In this document: positions 24,732-33,284 of the stretch, piece after piece | Layout: the number at the start of each line of letters is the position of its first letter | How positions within the stretch are numbered: the stretch's first letter is position 1 | Origin: an uncultured Lachnospiraceae bacterium | GTDB lineage: Bacteria > Bacillota > Clostridia > Lachnospirales > Lachnospiraceae | Direction: 5' to 3' | NCBI GenBank assembly: GCA_934351835.1 | Contig: CAKRJP010000001.1 | Location: forward strand, 1 to 64,000 | Length of the DNA stretch: 64,000 nt | The notes under the pieces: model-generated | Databases searched by the model: none | What the model saw: only the letters and a program-made list of their open reading frames with translations | Told to the model about the DNA's origin: nothing | Translations under genes and position numbers: made by a program

Positions 24732-27401
24732 TTGGGAACGATTGATTTTTTGAAGGCAACTTCGATTGCTTCTGATATAAAAATAGAAGATCAGTCCAAT
24801 ACATTAACACGTATGCAGAAGTCTGAAGAATCGAAAGATTCTGTGGTGAAGATAAAAACATGCTGCCGTGCCTGTATCGCAGCCTGTGGAGTGATCGCTA
24901 CAGTGAAAAATGGCAGAGTGATCAAGGTGGAAGGTAATCCGGAGGACCCTATGACCAAGGGCCGTCTGTGTGCAAAAGGATTATCAGGAATTCATGTGCT
25001 CTACAATCCGAACCGCAACAAGTATCCACTGGTACGTGTGGGTGAGCGTGGAGAGAACAAGTGGAAACGTATCACCTGGGATGAAGCGATTGATACGATT
25101 GCTCATAAGCTGGAAGATATGAAAAAAGAGTATGGGGCAGAGAGTCTTGTCTGTTCCACCGGAGGCGGAGGAAATCCGGAGTTTTGGAGCGTTTCACGTT
25201 TTTGCAACGTTTTCGGAACACCAAACTGGTTTGAACCTGGATGCGCACAGTGCTATCTGCCTCGTATGCTGGCCTACGATATGATGTACGGCGGTTCTGA
25301 TCCGAGTATCGCAGACTCCAACTCCAAAGAGATTTATTTCAATGAGAATCCGACGATGAAATCTATCGTTTTATGGGGAACGGATCCATCTTATTCCTGT
25401 CCAGCCTGTGGCGGAGGCGCACTGGTAGAACTGAGAGCCAAAGGGGTAAAGACGGTGGTTATCGATCCGAGACTGACTCCGGATGCGGCAAAGGCTGATG
25501 TATGGTTGCCGATACGCCCGGGAACCGATGTGGCGTTACAGATGACCTGGATCCGCTATATGCTTGAGAATAACTTATATAATTATGATTTCGTTTTAAA
25601 ATGGACGAACCTTCCGTATCTGGTCAATACAGAGACGAAGATGCTGTGGCGTGCCGAGAAGAGTACCCAGAGAGGTGTGCCGGATACATTTATGGTGTGG
25701 GATAAAAAGACCAACAGCCCACAGCCACTTCCATATCCGTGGAATGATGAATTAGACGTGGAATTAGATGGCGAGTACGAGATTGAGGGAGTGGTTTACA
25801 AGACAGGATTCCGCATGTTAAAAGAGCGTGTGGATGAATATACACTGGAAAAAGGAGCGAAGATCTGTACATTAAGAGAAGATATGATCGAGAAAGCAAT
25901 CCTTACATTTACCCAGAATACACCGGGTGGACTCTGTATCGGTGTTGCGACGGACCAGTCGCCGAACTCCGTGCAGGCAGCCATGGGTGCAGCAATCATC
26001 GATCTGTTGATGGGAAATGTAGAGCAGCCGGGATCTTTGCTTCAGAGATTCCAGACAGCCCACGCTACCAAGTTCAGTGTCTATCTGGTGCCTCCTGCAA
26101 TGGGCAAGATTTCCGAAGAGCAGTTTAAGAAACGTCTGGGAGGAACCGAGTACAAGGGACTTCATATGTGGCTGGCCGCCCATGCACCGACGATCTTACA
26201 TGCCATGGAGACGGGGAATCCGTATCCAATCAAAGTCTGGTTAGAGCGTTCCGGTAATAAACTGGTCAACGTGGCCAATGCCAAAGCCTGGGCAGAGGCA
26301 AGTAAGAATGTAGATTTTATTGTACATATGTATATGTATCCGACTTCATTTTCAGCGTATGCAGATATGTTGCTTCCGACAGAAGAATGGCTGGAGACAG
26401 ACATGATCGTGGAAAGCTGTAACAAGCTGATGGTAAGACAGGCAACGACACATCTCTGGGAGACGATGAACGAGGCGATGATCTGGTCAAAGATCGCAAA
26501 GCGCTGTGCAGAACTTGGAGATGAAGAGTGTAAGAAAGCCTTTGATGCGGAATACATGGGATGGGATCTTCCTTACTGGGATTCCATGGAAGAACTTTTG
26601 GATGCGAACCTGGAGCGTACCGGTTATACCTGGGATGAGTTAAAGAAAGTGGCTCCGGTAGAGTATATGACAGAAGACCAGTACAGAAGCTACTATGTAT
26701 ATCTGAAACCGGATAAGCGAAATGAAGGAAAGCCAAAGGGATTTAAGACACCTTCGAAGAAATGCGAGCTTTACTTAGAGAGCATGATCAAGCTGGGAAG
26801 GACCGGAAGACCGTACAGTATCTACAAACTTCCACCGGCGTCCAAAGATTATGATCCGCTTCCATATTATATGGAACCGGCAGAGAGTCCGCAGAGAGCT
26901 GATGAAGTATCAAAGGAATATCCACTGGTAATGACTAATGGACGACTTCCATATTTCCATCACAGTACGCTGCGTAATGTTGCGCTTACAAGAGAAATCT
27001 ATCCGGCACCGGAAGTATGGATCCATCCGGAAGCCGCAGAGAAATATGATATTGAAGATAATGACTGGGTATGGGTAGAATCACAGCGTGGAAAAGTCCG
27101 CGGAATCGCCCATGTAACCACAGGAATCAATCCGGGAACCGTCTATATGGAACGTTTCTGGAACCCGGAAAAATTAAATGACAAGACCCACGGATGGCAG
27201 GATATGAATGTCAACGTCCTCTCCAGATCAGAAGGCCCTTACAATGATATTATGGGAACTTATACACTGAGAGGTTATCTGGTAAAAGTTTACCGTGCAA
27301 AGAGTGCACCGGAAGGAATCTGGTTAGAGCCGAAAGATTTCAAACCATGGCTCCCGACACCTTCAGAAGCGACACCGGATCTTACGAAGAGGGAGGAATA
27401 A
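24732..27401 (+). CDS. molybdopterin (bis-MGD) oxidoreductase, catalytic subunit
   Basis: An 889-aa DMSO-reductase-superfamily enzyme. The N-terminal 4Fe-4S motif is C45-x2-C48-x3-C52-x27-C80. The bis-MGD domains follow, with GRLCAKG, ITWDEAI, IDPRLTPDAA and GTDVALQMTW, and a C-terminal dinucleotide-binding domain begins near 735. A cysteine pair at 171/174 (PGCAQC) lies where the Mo-ligating residue is expected. No twin-arginine signal precedes the cluster, so it should be cytoplasmic. The style is closest to acetylene hydratase and gut catechol-dehydroxylase-type enzymes, but the substrate is unknown. The start is TTG 24732 behind AAAAGGGGG. It heads an operon with the ferredoxin, TorD-AsrA and AsrB genes. 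Confidence 0.9.
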   Translation: MGTIDFLKATSIASDIKIEDQSNTLTRMQKSEESKDSVVKIKTCCRACIAACGVIATVKNGRVIKVEGNPEDPMTKGRLCAKGLSGIHVLYNPNRNKYPLVRVGERGENKWKRITWDEAIDTIAHKLEDMKKEYGAESLVCSTGGGGNPEFWSVSRFCNVFGTPNWFEPGCAQCYLPRMLAYDMMYGGSDPSIADSNSKEIYFNENPTMKSIVLWGTDPSYSCPACGGGALVELRAKGVKTVVIDPRLTPDAAKADVWLPIRPGTDVALQMTWIRYMLENNLYNYDFVLKWTNLPYLVNTETKMLWRAEKSTQRGVPDTFMVWDKKTNSPQPLPYPWNDELDVELDGEYEIEGVVYKTGFRMLKERVDEYTLEKGAKICTLREDMIEKAILTFTQNTPGGLCIGVATDQSPNSVQAAMGAAIIDLLMGNVEQPGSLLQRFQTAHATKFSVYLVPPAMGKISEEQFKKRLGGTEYKGLHMWLAAHAPTILHAMETGNPYPIKVWLERSGNKLVNVANAKAWAEASKNVDFIVHMYMYPTSFSAYADMLLPTEEWLETDMIVESCNKLMVRQATTHLWETMNEAMIWSKIAKRCAELGDEECKKAFDAEYMGWDLPYWDSMEELLDANLERTGYTWDELKKVAPVEYMTEDQYRSYYVYLKPDKRNEGKPKGFKTPSKKCELYLESMIKLGRTGRPYSIYKLPPASKDYDPLPYYMEPAESPQRADEVSKEYPLVMTNGRLPYFHHSTLRNVALTREIYPAPEVWIHPEAAEKYDIEDNDWVWVESQRGKVRGIAHVTTGINPGTVYMERFWNPEKLNDKTHGWQDMNVNVLSRSEGPYNDIMGTYTLRGYLVKVYRAKSAPEGIWLEPKDFKPWLPTPSEATPDLTKREE

Positions 27402-27403
27402 TC

Positions 27404-28024
27404 ATGAAGAAGATGACATTTGTAGTGGAAGTAGACCGTTGTATCGGCTGCAAAGGCTGTCAGGTAGCCTGCAAGATGGAGAACCAGGTAGCTCTTGGTT
27501 CGGGCAGAACTTCCGTAAAAACGATCGGACCAACAGGAGAATATCCGGATATCCAGATGTATTTTCTGCCGGTGATGTGCCAGCAATGTGAAAATCCGAC
27601 TTGTGTGGAAGTCTGTCCGACAGGAGCATGTCATGTGAATGAAGAAGATGGAAGCATTCTGATAGATCAGAATATCTGTATTGGATGTAAGACATGTCAC
27701 AATGCCTGTCCTTATAAGGTAAATACATTTAATGAAGAATTACGAGTAATGGATAAATGTACGATGTGTGAGGAACTCCGTGCAGAGGGCGAGCAGCCGG
27801 CATGTGTGAAGAATTGTACAGGACGAGCATTGCATGTGGGAGATATCAATGATCCGGACAGTGAAGTATCAAAATTATTAAAAGAAGCCGGCGAGGAGAA
27901 CATTTACCAGTTGAGAGATTTTGGAAATGAACCTTCCGTCCGCTATATTTTGAAGAACGATACATGGCAGGATGTAATGCCGCAGGATATCTTAGAGACA
28001 AGGAGGGGGGAAATCAGATGGTAA
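27404..28024 (+). CDS. four-cluster ferredoxin subunit (DmsB-like)
   Basis: A 206-aa iron-sulfur electron-transfer subunit with sixteen motif cysteines, enough for four 4Fe-4S clusters: CIGCKGCQVAC, CQQCENPTCVEVC, CIGCKTCHNAC, and a final CTMC with ACVKNC. This is the DmsB/HybA/FdhB pattern of partners to bis-MGD catalytic subunits. There is no signal or membrane anchor, so the pair stays in the cytoplasm. The start at ATG 27404 follows GGGAGG, two bases after the catalytic gene. It probably passes electrons between the Asr-type module and the molybdoenzyme. Confidence 0.92.
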   Translation: MKKMTFVVEVDRCIGCKGCQVACKMENQVALGSGRTSVKTIGPTGEYPDIQMYFLPVMCQQCENPTCVEVCPTGACHVNEEDGSILIDQNICIGCKTCHNACPYKVNTFNEELRVMDKCTMCEELRAEGEQPACVKNCTGRALHVGDINDPDSEVSKLLKEAGEENIYQLRDFGNEPSVRYILKNDTWQDVMPQDILETRRGEIRW

Positions 28025-29715
28025 ATAAAGTTACGATCATGAAAAACCGGGCTTCCTTTTATCAGTTTTTATCACGCATCTTTGAAAAAGAGATTTCGAA
28101 AGAACTTCTGGGACAGCTTGTAAACATGGAATATCCGCAGAATATCGGCCAATCGAAGATGCAGGCAGGATATCAGGGGCTGGAAGAATTTTTTAAGAAT
28201 ACAAAGATTATGGATACTGAACATTTGCTGGATGAACTTTCCGCAGATTATGCGAAAGTATTCCTGGCAGCGGGAGAAGTCAAAGGAAATGCAGCATTTC
28301 CGTATGAGTCTGTTTATACCGGCAAGAGTAGACTTGTGATGCAGGAAGCCTGGGATGAAGTACGAAAAATCTATGCAGAGCGGGGGCTGGAACTTAAAAG
28401 TGACCAGTCAGATATCAAAGAAGATCATGTTGCGATGGAACTTGCGTTCATGGCATATCTTTGTGGACAGTATGGCAAAGAAGATACCCGTGTGTTGTTA
28501 GAAGAACAGATGGTATTTTTGAAAGAGCACCTCTTAAACTGGACAGACAGATTTGTGGCAGATATTGAGACCTATGCGCGGACAGAATTTTATAAAGCAG
28601 TGGGAAATCTGTTACTGGGATATCTTGAGATGGATAAAGAACTGATTGAGGAAATGTCACAGAAAACCACTGAAAAAGACATAGCAAGCTATGTAATTAC
28701 ACCGGGACAGATGGATGAGCTTATGAAGTCCTGGAAAGAGGATTACCATATCTATGCACCAAAGGTGGTAAAGAACCGTGGAGTGAAAGGAAAAGATATA
28801 GTCCGCTATCAGGAGATAGAGTCTATATCAGAAATCGTGTTGGACCGTCCATCAGATTTTTCGGCGAAAGAAATATACTATCCGGTTATGCAGACGATGT
28901 TCTATTTTACAGAGACTGATTGCGTGGAGAGTGAAGTAAAAGACGAGAAAGGTCTGTTGTTGTTCTTAAGACCGTGTGATATTAATGCAATGCGGAGACT
29001 GGATAATATTTTCTTAAAGAATGGTGGACATGCAGATGTTTATTATGAAAGACTTCGCAAAAAAGTAAAAGTGATCATGATGGAGTGCACCGAGAGCCAT
29101 GAGAATTGCTTCTGTGTTTCTATGAACTCCAATTATACAGAAGATTACAGCATGGCGATCCGTATTTCAGAAGATACGGTAAAGCTTCAGGTGAAAGATG
29201 ATCATTTTGCTTATTCCTTTGAAAATCTTCCGAAGTGTGAATTTACACCGGAATATGTAATAGAGAATGTAAAGAAAGTGACACCTCCGGTTATTGAAAG
29301 TAAAGAAGATCTAAAAACTGCCAGTAATTTGGAATATTGGAATACATTTGATGATAAATGTATTGGCTGCGGAAGTTGTAATACCGTCTGTCCGACTTGC
29401 AGCTGTTTTGACACAGTGGACATTATTTATAATGAAACCAGTAAAGAAGGAGAGCGGCGGAGAGTGTGGTCTTCCTGTATGTTAGACACCTTTACCATGA
29501 CGGCCGGTGGGGGAAGAGCCAGAAAGACGGCCGGAGCTAATATGCGTTTTAAGGCGCTGCATAAGATGTATGACTATGGAAAACGTTTTGATGAAGGCGA
29601 AAATATGTGCGTGGGCTGCGGTCGTTGCGTTAAACGCTGCTCAAGAGATATTTCATTTATAGATACTGTAAATGGATTCCATGATGCATTAGAACAGGCA
29701 AAGGGGGAGAAATAG
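28018..29715 (+). CDS. fusion of a TorD-type chaperone and an AsrA-type ferredoxin
   Basis: A 565-aa protein in two parts. Residues 1 to about 210 are all-helical and match the TorD/DmsD molybdoenzyme chaperone pattern, including NRASFYQFLSRIF and the EDHVAMELAFMAYL helix. From about 225 on it is AsrA, the iron-sulfur subunit of anaerobic sulfite reductase, with LLFLRPCDINAMRRLD and two 4Fe-4S motifs, CIGCGSCNTVCPTCSC and CVGCGRCVKRC. The join lies within one open frame with no frameshift. ATG 28018 follows AGGAGGGGGG and overlaps the ferredoxin gene by 7 nt. Coupling a cofactor-insertion chaperone to an electron-input subunit is unusual; the joint role is inference. Confidence 0.85.
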   Translation: MVNKVTIMKNRASFYQFLSRIFEKEISKELLGQLVNMEYPQNIGQSKMQAGYQGLEEFFKNTKIMDTEHLLDELSADYAKVFLAAGEVKGNAAFPYESVYTGKSRLVMQEAWDEVRKIYAERGLELKSDQSDIKEDHVAMELAFMAYLCGQYGKEDTRVLLEEQMVFLKEHLLNWTDRFVADIETYARTEFYKAVGNLLLGYLEMDKELIEEMSQKTTEKDIASYVITPGQMDELMKSWKEDYHIYAPKVVKNRGVKGKDIVRYQEIESISEIVLDRPSDFSAKEIYYPVMQTMFYFTETDCVESEVKDEKGLLLFLRPCDINAMRRLDNIFLKNGGHADVYYERLRKKVKVIMMECTESHENCFCVSMNSNYTEDYSMAIRISEDTVKLQVKDDHFAYSFENLPKCEFTPEYVIENVKKVTPPVIESKEDLKTASNLEYWNTFDDKCIGCGSCNTVCPTCSCFDTVDIIYNETSKEGERRRVWSSCMLDTFTMTAGGGRARKTAGANMRFKALHKMYDYGKRFDEGENMCVGCGRCVKRCSRDISFIDTVNGFHDALEQAKGEK

Positions 29716-29718
29716 AAT

Positions 29719-30507
29719 ATGGAAAATATTATGCTTCCAAAACCACATAAAATTTTACAGATTTTGAAGGAAACAAAAGCAGAGTATACATTTCGTGTGG
29801 AATGTGATATTCCAACGAAAAACGGACAGTTCTTCCAGCTTTCTATCCCAAAGGTAGGAGAAGCACCGATTTCGGTCAGTGGAAAAGGAAATGGATATGT
29901 GGAATTTACCATCCGTAAAGTAGGAAGACTGACAGAAGGTATCTTCGGACTTGCGCCTGGAGAGATGCTGTTTATGAGAGGACCTTACGGAAATGCATTT
30001 CCGGTGGAGCAGTTCGAGGGCAAGAACCTGGTAGTTATCTGTGGCGGTACAGGTATGGCACCGGTAAAGACTACATTGAATCATTTTTATAACCATCCGG
30101 ATATTTGCAAAGATGTTTATCTGATCGCTGGATTTAAAGAGCCGGATGCAGTATTATTTACAGAGGAACTTGAAAAATTCAGTAAGAAGTTCCACACAAT
30201 TTATTGTCTGGATAATACGGATGCACCGGGATTCCATAAGGGATTTGTCACCCAGTATGTAAAAGAAGTACCGTTTGATAGTTTTGATGATTATAATGTA
30301 GTGATCGTCGGACCTCCGGCTATGATGAATTTTACTGCCCTGGAGTGTCTGAAAAACGGGGTGCAGGAAGACAAAATCTGGGTATCTTTTGAACGAAAGA
30401 TGTCCTGCGCGGTTGGAAAATGCGGACACTGCAAGATCAACGAGACATATGTATGTCTGGAAGGTCCGGTGTTTAACTATACCAAAGCAAAAAATCTGTT
30501 GGATTAA
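29719..30507 (+). CDS. AsrB-type FAD/NAD(P)H oxidoreductase
   Basis: A 262-aa flavoprotein like anaerobic sulfite reductase subunit B, also related to PyrK. An FAD-binding barrel (about 5-100) is followed by an NAD(P)-binding domain with CGGTGMAPVK. A C-terminal cysteine set (CAVGKCGHCK and a further Cys) should ligate a 2Fe-2S cluster. It would take electrons from NAD(P)H and pass them to the AsrA part of the preceding protein. The siroheme subunit AsrC is not encoded downstream; the next gene is a Nudix hydrolase. The most likely final acceptor is therefore the upstream molybdoenzyme. Confidence 0.9.
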   Translation: MENIMLPKPHKILQILKETKAEYTFRVECDIPTKNGQFFQLSIPKVGEAPISVSGKGNGYVEFTIRKVGRLTEGIFGLAPGEMLFMRGPYGNAFPVEQFEGKNLVVICGGTGMAPVKTTLNHFYNHPDICKDVYLIAGFKEPDAVLFTEELEKFSKKFHTIYCLDNTDAPGFHKGFVTQYVKEVPFDSFDDYNVVIVGPPAMMNFTALECLKNGVQEDKIWVSFERKMSCAVGKCGHCKINETYVCLEGPVFNYTKAKNLLD

Positions 30508-30537
30508 GGCCGTAGAATTCCGGAAGAAAGGAATACA

Positions 30538-31035
30538 ATGGTTGGATTAAGTACCCTGTGTTATATTGAGCGCGATGGGAAGTATCTGATGCTTCACCGT
30601 ACTGTAAAGAAAAATGATGTAAATAAAGACAAGTGGATCGGCGTGGGTGGTCACTTTGAAGCGGATGAAAGTCCGGATGAATGTCTCCTTAGAGAAGTAA
30701 AAGAAGAGACCGGATATACGTTGACGTCTTATCGTTTTCGAGGAATTGTCACTTTTATTTCCGGAGGCGGTGTGACAGAATATATGTCACTATTTACAGC
30801 AGATGGTTTCGAAGGCAAGCCAATTCCGTGCGATGAAGGAGAATTGGAATGGGTAGATATCGATAAGCTCGAAACTCTTAATTTGTGGGAGGGAGATAAA
30901 ATCTTTCTCAGACTGCTGAAAGAAGATGCAGAATTCTTCTCATTAAAATTAGTGTATGATGGCGGTGACCGACTGGTGACGGCCATTTTAGATGGAAAGC
31001 CACTGGAATTAAATACGGCAAATGGGTTGACATAA
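30538..31035 (+). CDS. Nudix hydrolase (MutT/8-oxo-dGTPase-like)
   Basis: A 165-aa Nudix enzyme. The Nudix box runs GGHFEADESPDECLLREV then KEETGY (G-x5-E-x7-REVKEETG), intact for Mg2+ binding. The layout matches short MutT-type 8-oxo-(d)GTP diphosphatases, though specificity within Nudix proteins cannot be read from the box alone. AAAGG precedes the ATG, 30 nt after asrB, so it may be the last gene of the molybdoenzyme transcript. The next promoter's -35 box overlaps its stop codon. Confidence 0.88.
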   Translation: MVGLSTLCYIERDGKYLMLHRTVKKNDVNKDKWIGVGGHFEADESPDECLLREVKEETGYTLTSYRFRGIVTFISGGGVTEYMSLFTADGFEGKPIPCDEGELEWVDIDKLETLNLWEGDKIFLRLLKEDAEFFSLKLVYDGGDRLVTAILDGKPLELNTANGLT

Positions 31036-31055
31036 TTTGTCGAGGAAATTATAGT
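31027..31055 (+). promoter_or_regulatory. promoter of trxA
   Basis: TTGACA (31027-31032), 17 bp, TATAGT (31050-31055). The -35 box is formed by the last codons of the Nudix gene. It gives a leader of about 65 nt. Confidence 0.75.
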
Positions 31056-31127
31056 CAGAGTGTATTATGAAACCATGATACATGGCAAATACTAACGAAA
31101 AATTTAGACAAAAAGGAGAGATAGATT

Positions 31128-31436
31128 ATGGCAATCGTTCATTTGACAAAAGATAATTTTAAAGAAGAAGTATTAGAGTCAAAAGTACCGGTACTGATTG
31201 ATTTCTGGGCAACATGGTGTGGTCCTTGCCAGATGGTGGCGCCGATTGTGGAGGAACTTTCAGATGAGCTTACAGATGTGAAGGTGTGCAAAGTAGATGT
31301 AGATGCAGAACCGGAACTTGCAAGAGAGTACCGTGTAATGTCTATTCCGATGTTCTATGTATTCAAAGATGGAAAAGTTACAAACAGAGCAGTTGGCGCA
31401 CAGGATAAAGATGCACTGATCGCAATGGTGAAATAA
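31128..31436 (+). CDS. trxA: thioredoxin
   Basis: A 102-aa classical thioredoxin with the WCGPC active site near residues 28-32 and the conserved cis-proline in SIPMFYVF. It reduces disulfides in ribonucleotide reductase and other proteins, itself re-reduced by thioredoxin reductase (a candidate trxB lies at 38769). An AAAGGAG site precedes the ATG. Confidence 0.96.
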   Translation: MAIVHLTKDNFKEEVLESKVPVLIDFWATWCGPCQMVAPIVEELSDELTDVKVCKVDVDAEPELAREYRVMSIPMFYVFKDGKVTNRAVGAQDKDALIAMVK

Positions 31437-31446
31437 AGGAGAATAT

Positions 31447-32034
31447 ATGGTAAAGACAGGAGTAGTACATGGAAGATTTCAGGTACTTCATTTAAAACAC
31501 ATGGAATATATTCTGGCAGCGAAGATGCGTTGTGAAAAATTATATATCGGAATTTCCAATCCGGATACAATGCATACAAAGGATTCTCCGAACGATATCA
31601 GACGTTCGGAGAAATCTTCTAATCCATTGACATATTTTGAACGTTTTCAGATGATACGCGGGGCAATGGCGGAGTTTGGTGTGCCGGAGTCTGAATATGA
31701 TATCATTCCATTTCCGATCAATACACCGGAATACATTTTGAACTATTCACCGAAGGATGCAGTCTATTATCTTACAATTTATGATGCATGGGGTGAAGAA
31801 AAATATAAGATTTTGCAGGAACTTGGAGTCCCGGTGGAAGTTTTATGGAGAAAAGACGTATCAGAAAAGGGAATCACGAGTTCTGAGATCCGAAGACATA
31901 TTGCTTTGGGTGAGGACTGGTCATCACTGGTGCCGAAAAGTGTTTACCGTTATCTGACGGAGAATGGACTGGATCAGAGAATTGCCAGATTAGAGCGGAT
32001 ACGTATTGATGAAAAGCAGATAGAATTACCCTAG
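31447..32034 (+). CDS. NadM-like nucleotidyltransferase (NMN adenylyltransferase family)
   Basis: A 195-aa HxxH nucleotidyltransferase. GRFQVLHLKHMEYI carries the ATP-binding H15-x2-H18, and GITSSEIRRHI is the C-terminal ISxTxxR-type motif. This arrangement fits nicotinamide-nucleotide adenylyltransferases of the archaeal NadM type rather than NadD. A role in NAD salvage is likely but other acceptors are possible. It follows trxA by 10 nt in the same direction. Confidence 0.78.
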   Translation: MVKTGVVHGRFQVLHLKHMEYILAAKMRCEKLYIGISNPDTMHTKDSPNDIRRSEKSSNPLTYFERFQMIRGAMAEFGVPESEYDIIPFPINTPEYILNYSPKDAVYYLTIYDAWGEEKYKILQELGVPVEVLWRKDVSEKGITSSEIRRHIALGEDWSSLVPKSVYRYLTENGLDQRIARLERIRIDEKQIELP

Positions 32035-32063
32035 ATTTCCGGAAGATTTTATAGAAGAATCAT

Positions 32064-32092
32064 TTGACAAAATCCTTGTGTTGAATGATAAT
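32064..32092 (+). promoter_or_regulatory. promoter of the carbamate kinase gene
   Basis: TTGACA (32064-32069), 17 bp, GATAAT (32087-32092), leaving a leader of about 80 nt that is very A/T-rich. Confidence 0.7.
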
Positions 32093-32176
32093 TAGAATTG
32101 TGATTAAAAATTTAAAATTTTACTTTTTAAAATATGGTAGGAATTCTAGTTTGAAAGAAAGGCAGAGGATTGAATC

Positions 32177-33121
32177 ATGAAGAAACGAGTGGTAGTGGCG
32201 TTAGGACATAGAGCATTGGGAAATACTATGCCGGAACAGCTGGCAGCAGTGAAGAATTCAGCAAAGGCGATTGCTGATCTGATCGAGGCTGGATATCAGG
32301 TGGCGATCACCCACAGCAATGCACCGCAGGTGGGAATGATACATACTGCAATGAACGAGTTTGGAAAAGAGCATCCGGAATATACGGCGGCTCCGATGTC
32401 TGTATGTTCGGCAATGAGTCAGGGCTATATCGGTTATGACCTTCAGAATGCAATTCGAGAAGAATTGATTGGAAGAGGTATTTATCGGACTGTCAGTACG
32501 ATACTGACGCAAGTTGTAGTGGATCCTTACGATGAAGCTTTCTATACGCCAACAAAAGTACTGGGACGTTATATGAATGCGGAAGAGGCAGGAGTAGAGC
32601 GCAAGAAAGGAAATTTTGTGGTAGAAGAACCTGGGAAAGGATTCAGACGTATTGTATCTGCACCGAATCCGGTAAGAATCATTGAGATTGATGCGATTCG
32701 AGCATTGTTAGATGCAAATCAGACGGTCATTGCCTGTGGAGGCGGCGGAATCCCGGTACTTGAGCAGGATAACCGGTTAAAAGGTGCCAGCGCCGTGATA
32801 GAGAAAGATCTGGCTGCCGGTAAACTTGCAGAGGAGATTGATGCAGATGAACTGATCATACTGACCAGTGTTGAGAAGGTAAAGATCAATATGGGACGTC
32901 CGGAAGAAGAAGACTTAGGTGAGATTAGTCTGGAAGAGGCCAAACAATACATGGAAGAAGGCCATTTTGGCATTTATAATATGCTTCCGAAATTCAGCGC
33001 TTCCGTATCTTTTATCGAAAAGAGGGAAGGACGCAGTGCGTTGATCACTTCTTTTGAGTGCCTGAAAGACGCGATGAAAGGAAAGACCGGAACAGTAATC
33101 CGTAAGGAAACAGAAGAATAA
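32177..33121 (+). CDS. arcC: carbamate kinase
   Basis: A 314-aa amino-acid-kinase fold enzyme that makes ATP from carbamoyl phosphate. Family markers are VVALGHRALG at the N-terminus, THSNAPQVG, ACGGGGIPV and a VDPYDEAF loop. The usual N-terminal signature reads ALGGNA; here it is ALGHRA, so the loop differs. No arginine deiminase or ornithine carbamoyltransferase gene is adjacent, and it has its own promoter and terminator. Its carbamoyl phosphate may come from purine or allantoin-type breakdown or from a distant arc locus. Confidence 0.9.
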   Translation: MKKRVVVALGHRALGNTMPEQLAAVKNSAKAIADLIEAGYQVAITHSNAPQVGMIHTAMNEFGKEHPEYTAAPMSVCSAMSQGYIGYDLQNAIREELIGRGIYRTVSTILTQVVVDPYDEAFYTPTKVLGRYMNAEEAGVERKKGNFVVEEPGKGFRRIVSAPNPVRIIEIDAIRALLDANQTVIACGGGGIPVLEQDNRLKGASAVIEKDLAAGKLAEEIDADELIILTSVEKVKINMGRPEEEDLGEISLEEAKQYMEEGHFGIYNMLPKFSASVSFIEKREGRSALITSFECLKDAMKGKTGTVIRKETEE

Positions 33122-33173
33122 GAGATTGAAGATCACAGAGTCTGAGACTTTAAGATCAGAATCAACGAGATAG

Positions 33174-33216
33174 AGTGCCGCATATACTGACAGTAAGTAG
33201 TATATGCGGTACTTTG
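33174..33216 (+). terminator. terminator after arcC
   Basis: A 15-position stem (AGTGCCGCATATACT with AGTATATGCGGTACT, one mismatch) with a 10-nt loop is followed by a short T-rich tail. Confidence 0.65.
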
Positions 33217-33223
33217 TGTATAC

Positions 33224-33253
33224 GAATTGAGTAGGTGGCAGCCTGCTCAATTC
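33224..33253 (+). other. hairpin upstream of ymxH
   Basis: A 12-bp stem (GAATTGAGTAGG with CCTGCTCAATTC, one G-U pair) and a 6-nt loop lie about 20 nt before the ymxH ribosome site. With no T-run it is more likely a leader structure than a terminator. Confidence 0.45.
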
Positions 33254-33284
33254 AGGCGGTGAGGCGTTAAAAAGGGGTGGGATC

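Noticed and set aside
29719..31035. Complete anaerobic sulfite reductase operon (asrABC)
   Set aside because: AsrA- and AsrB-type proteins are present but no siroheme-binding AsrC follows; the next gene is a Nudix hydrolase.
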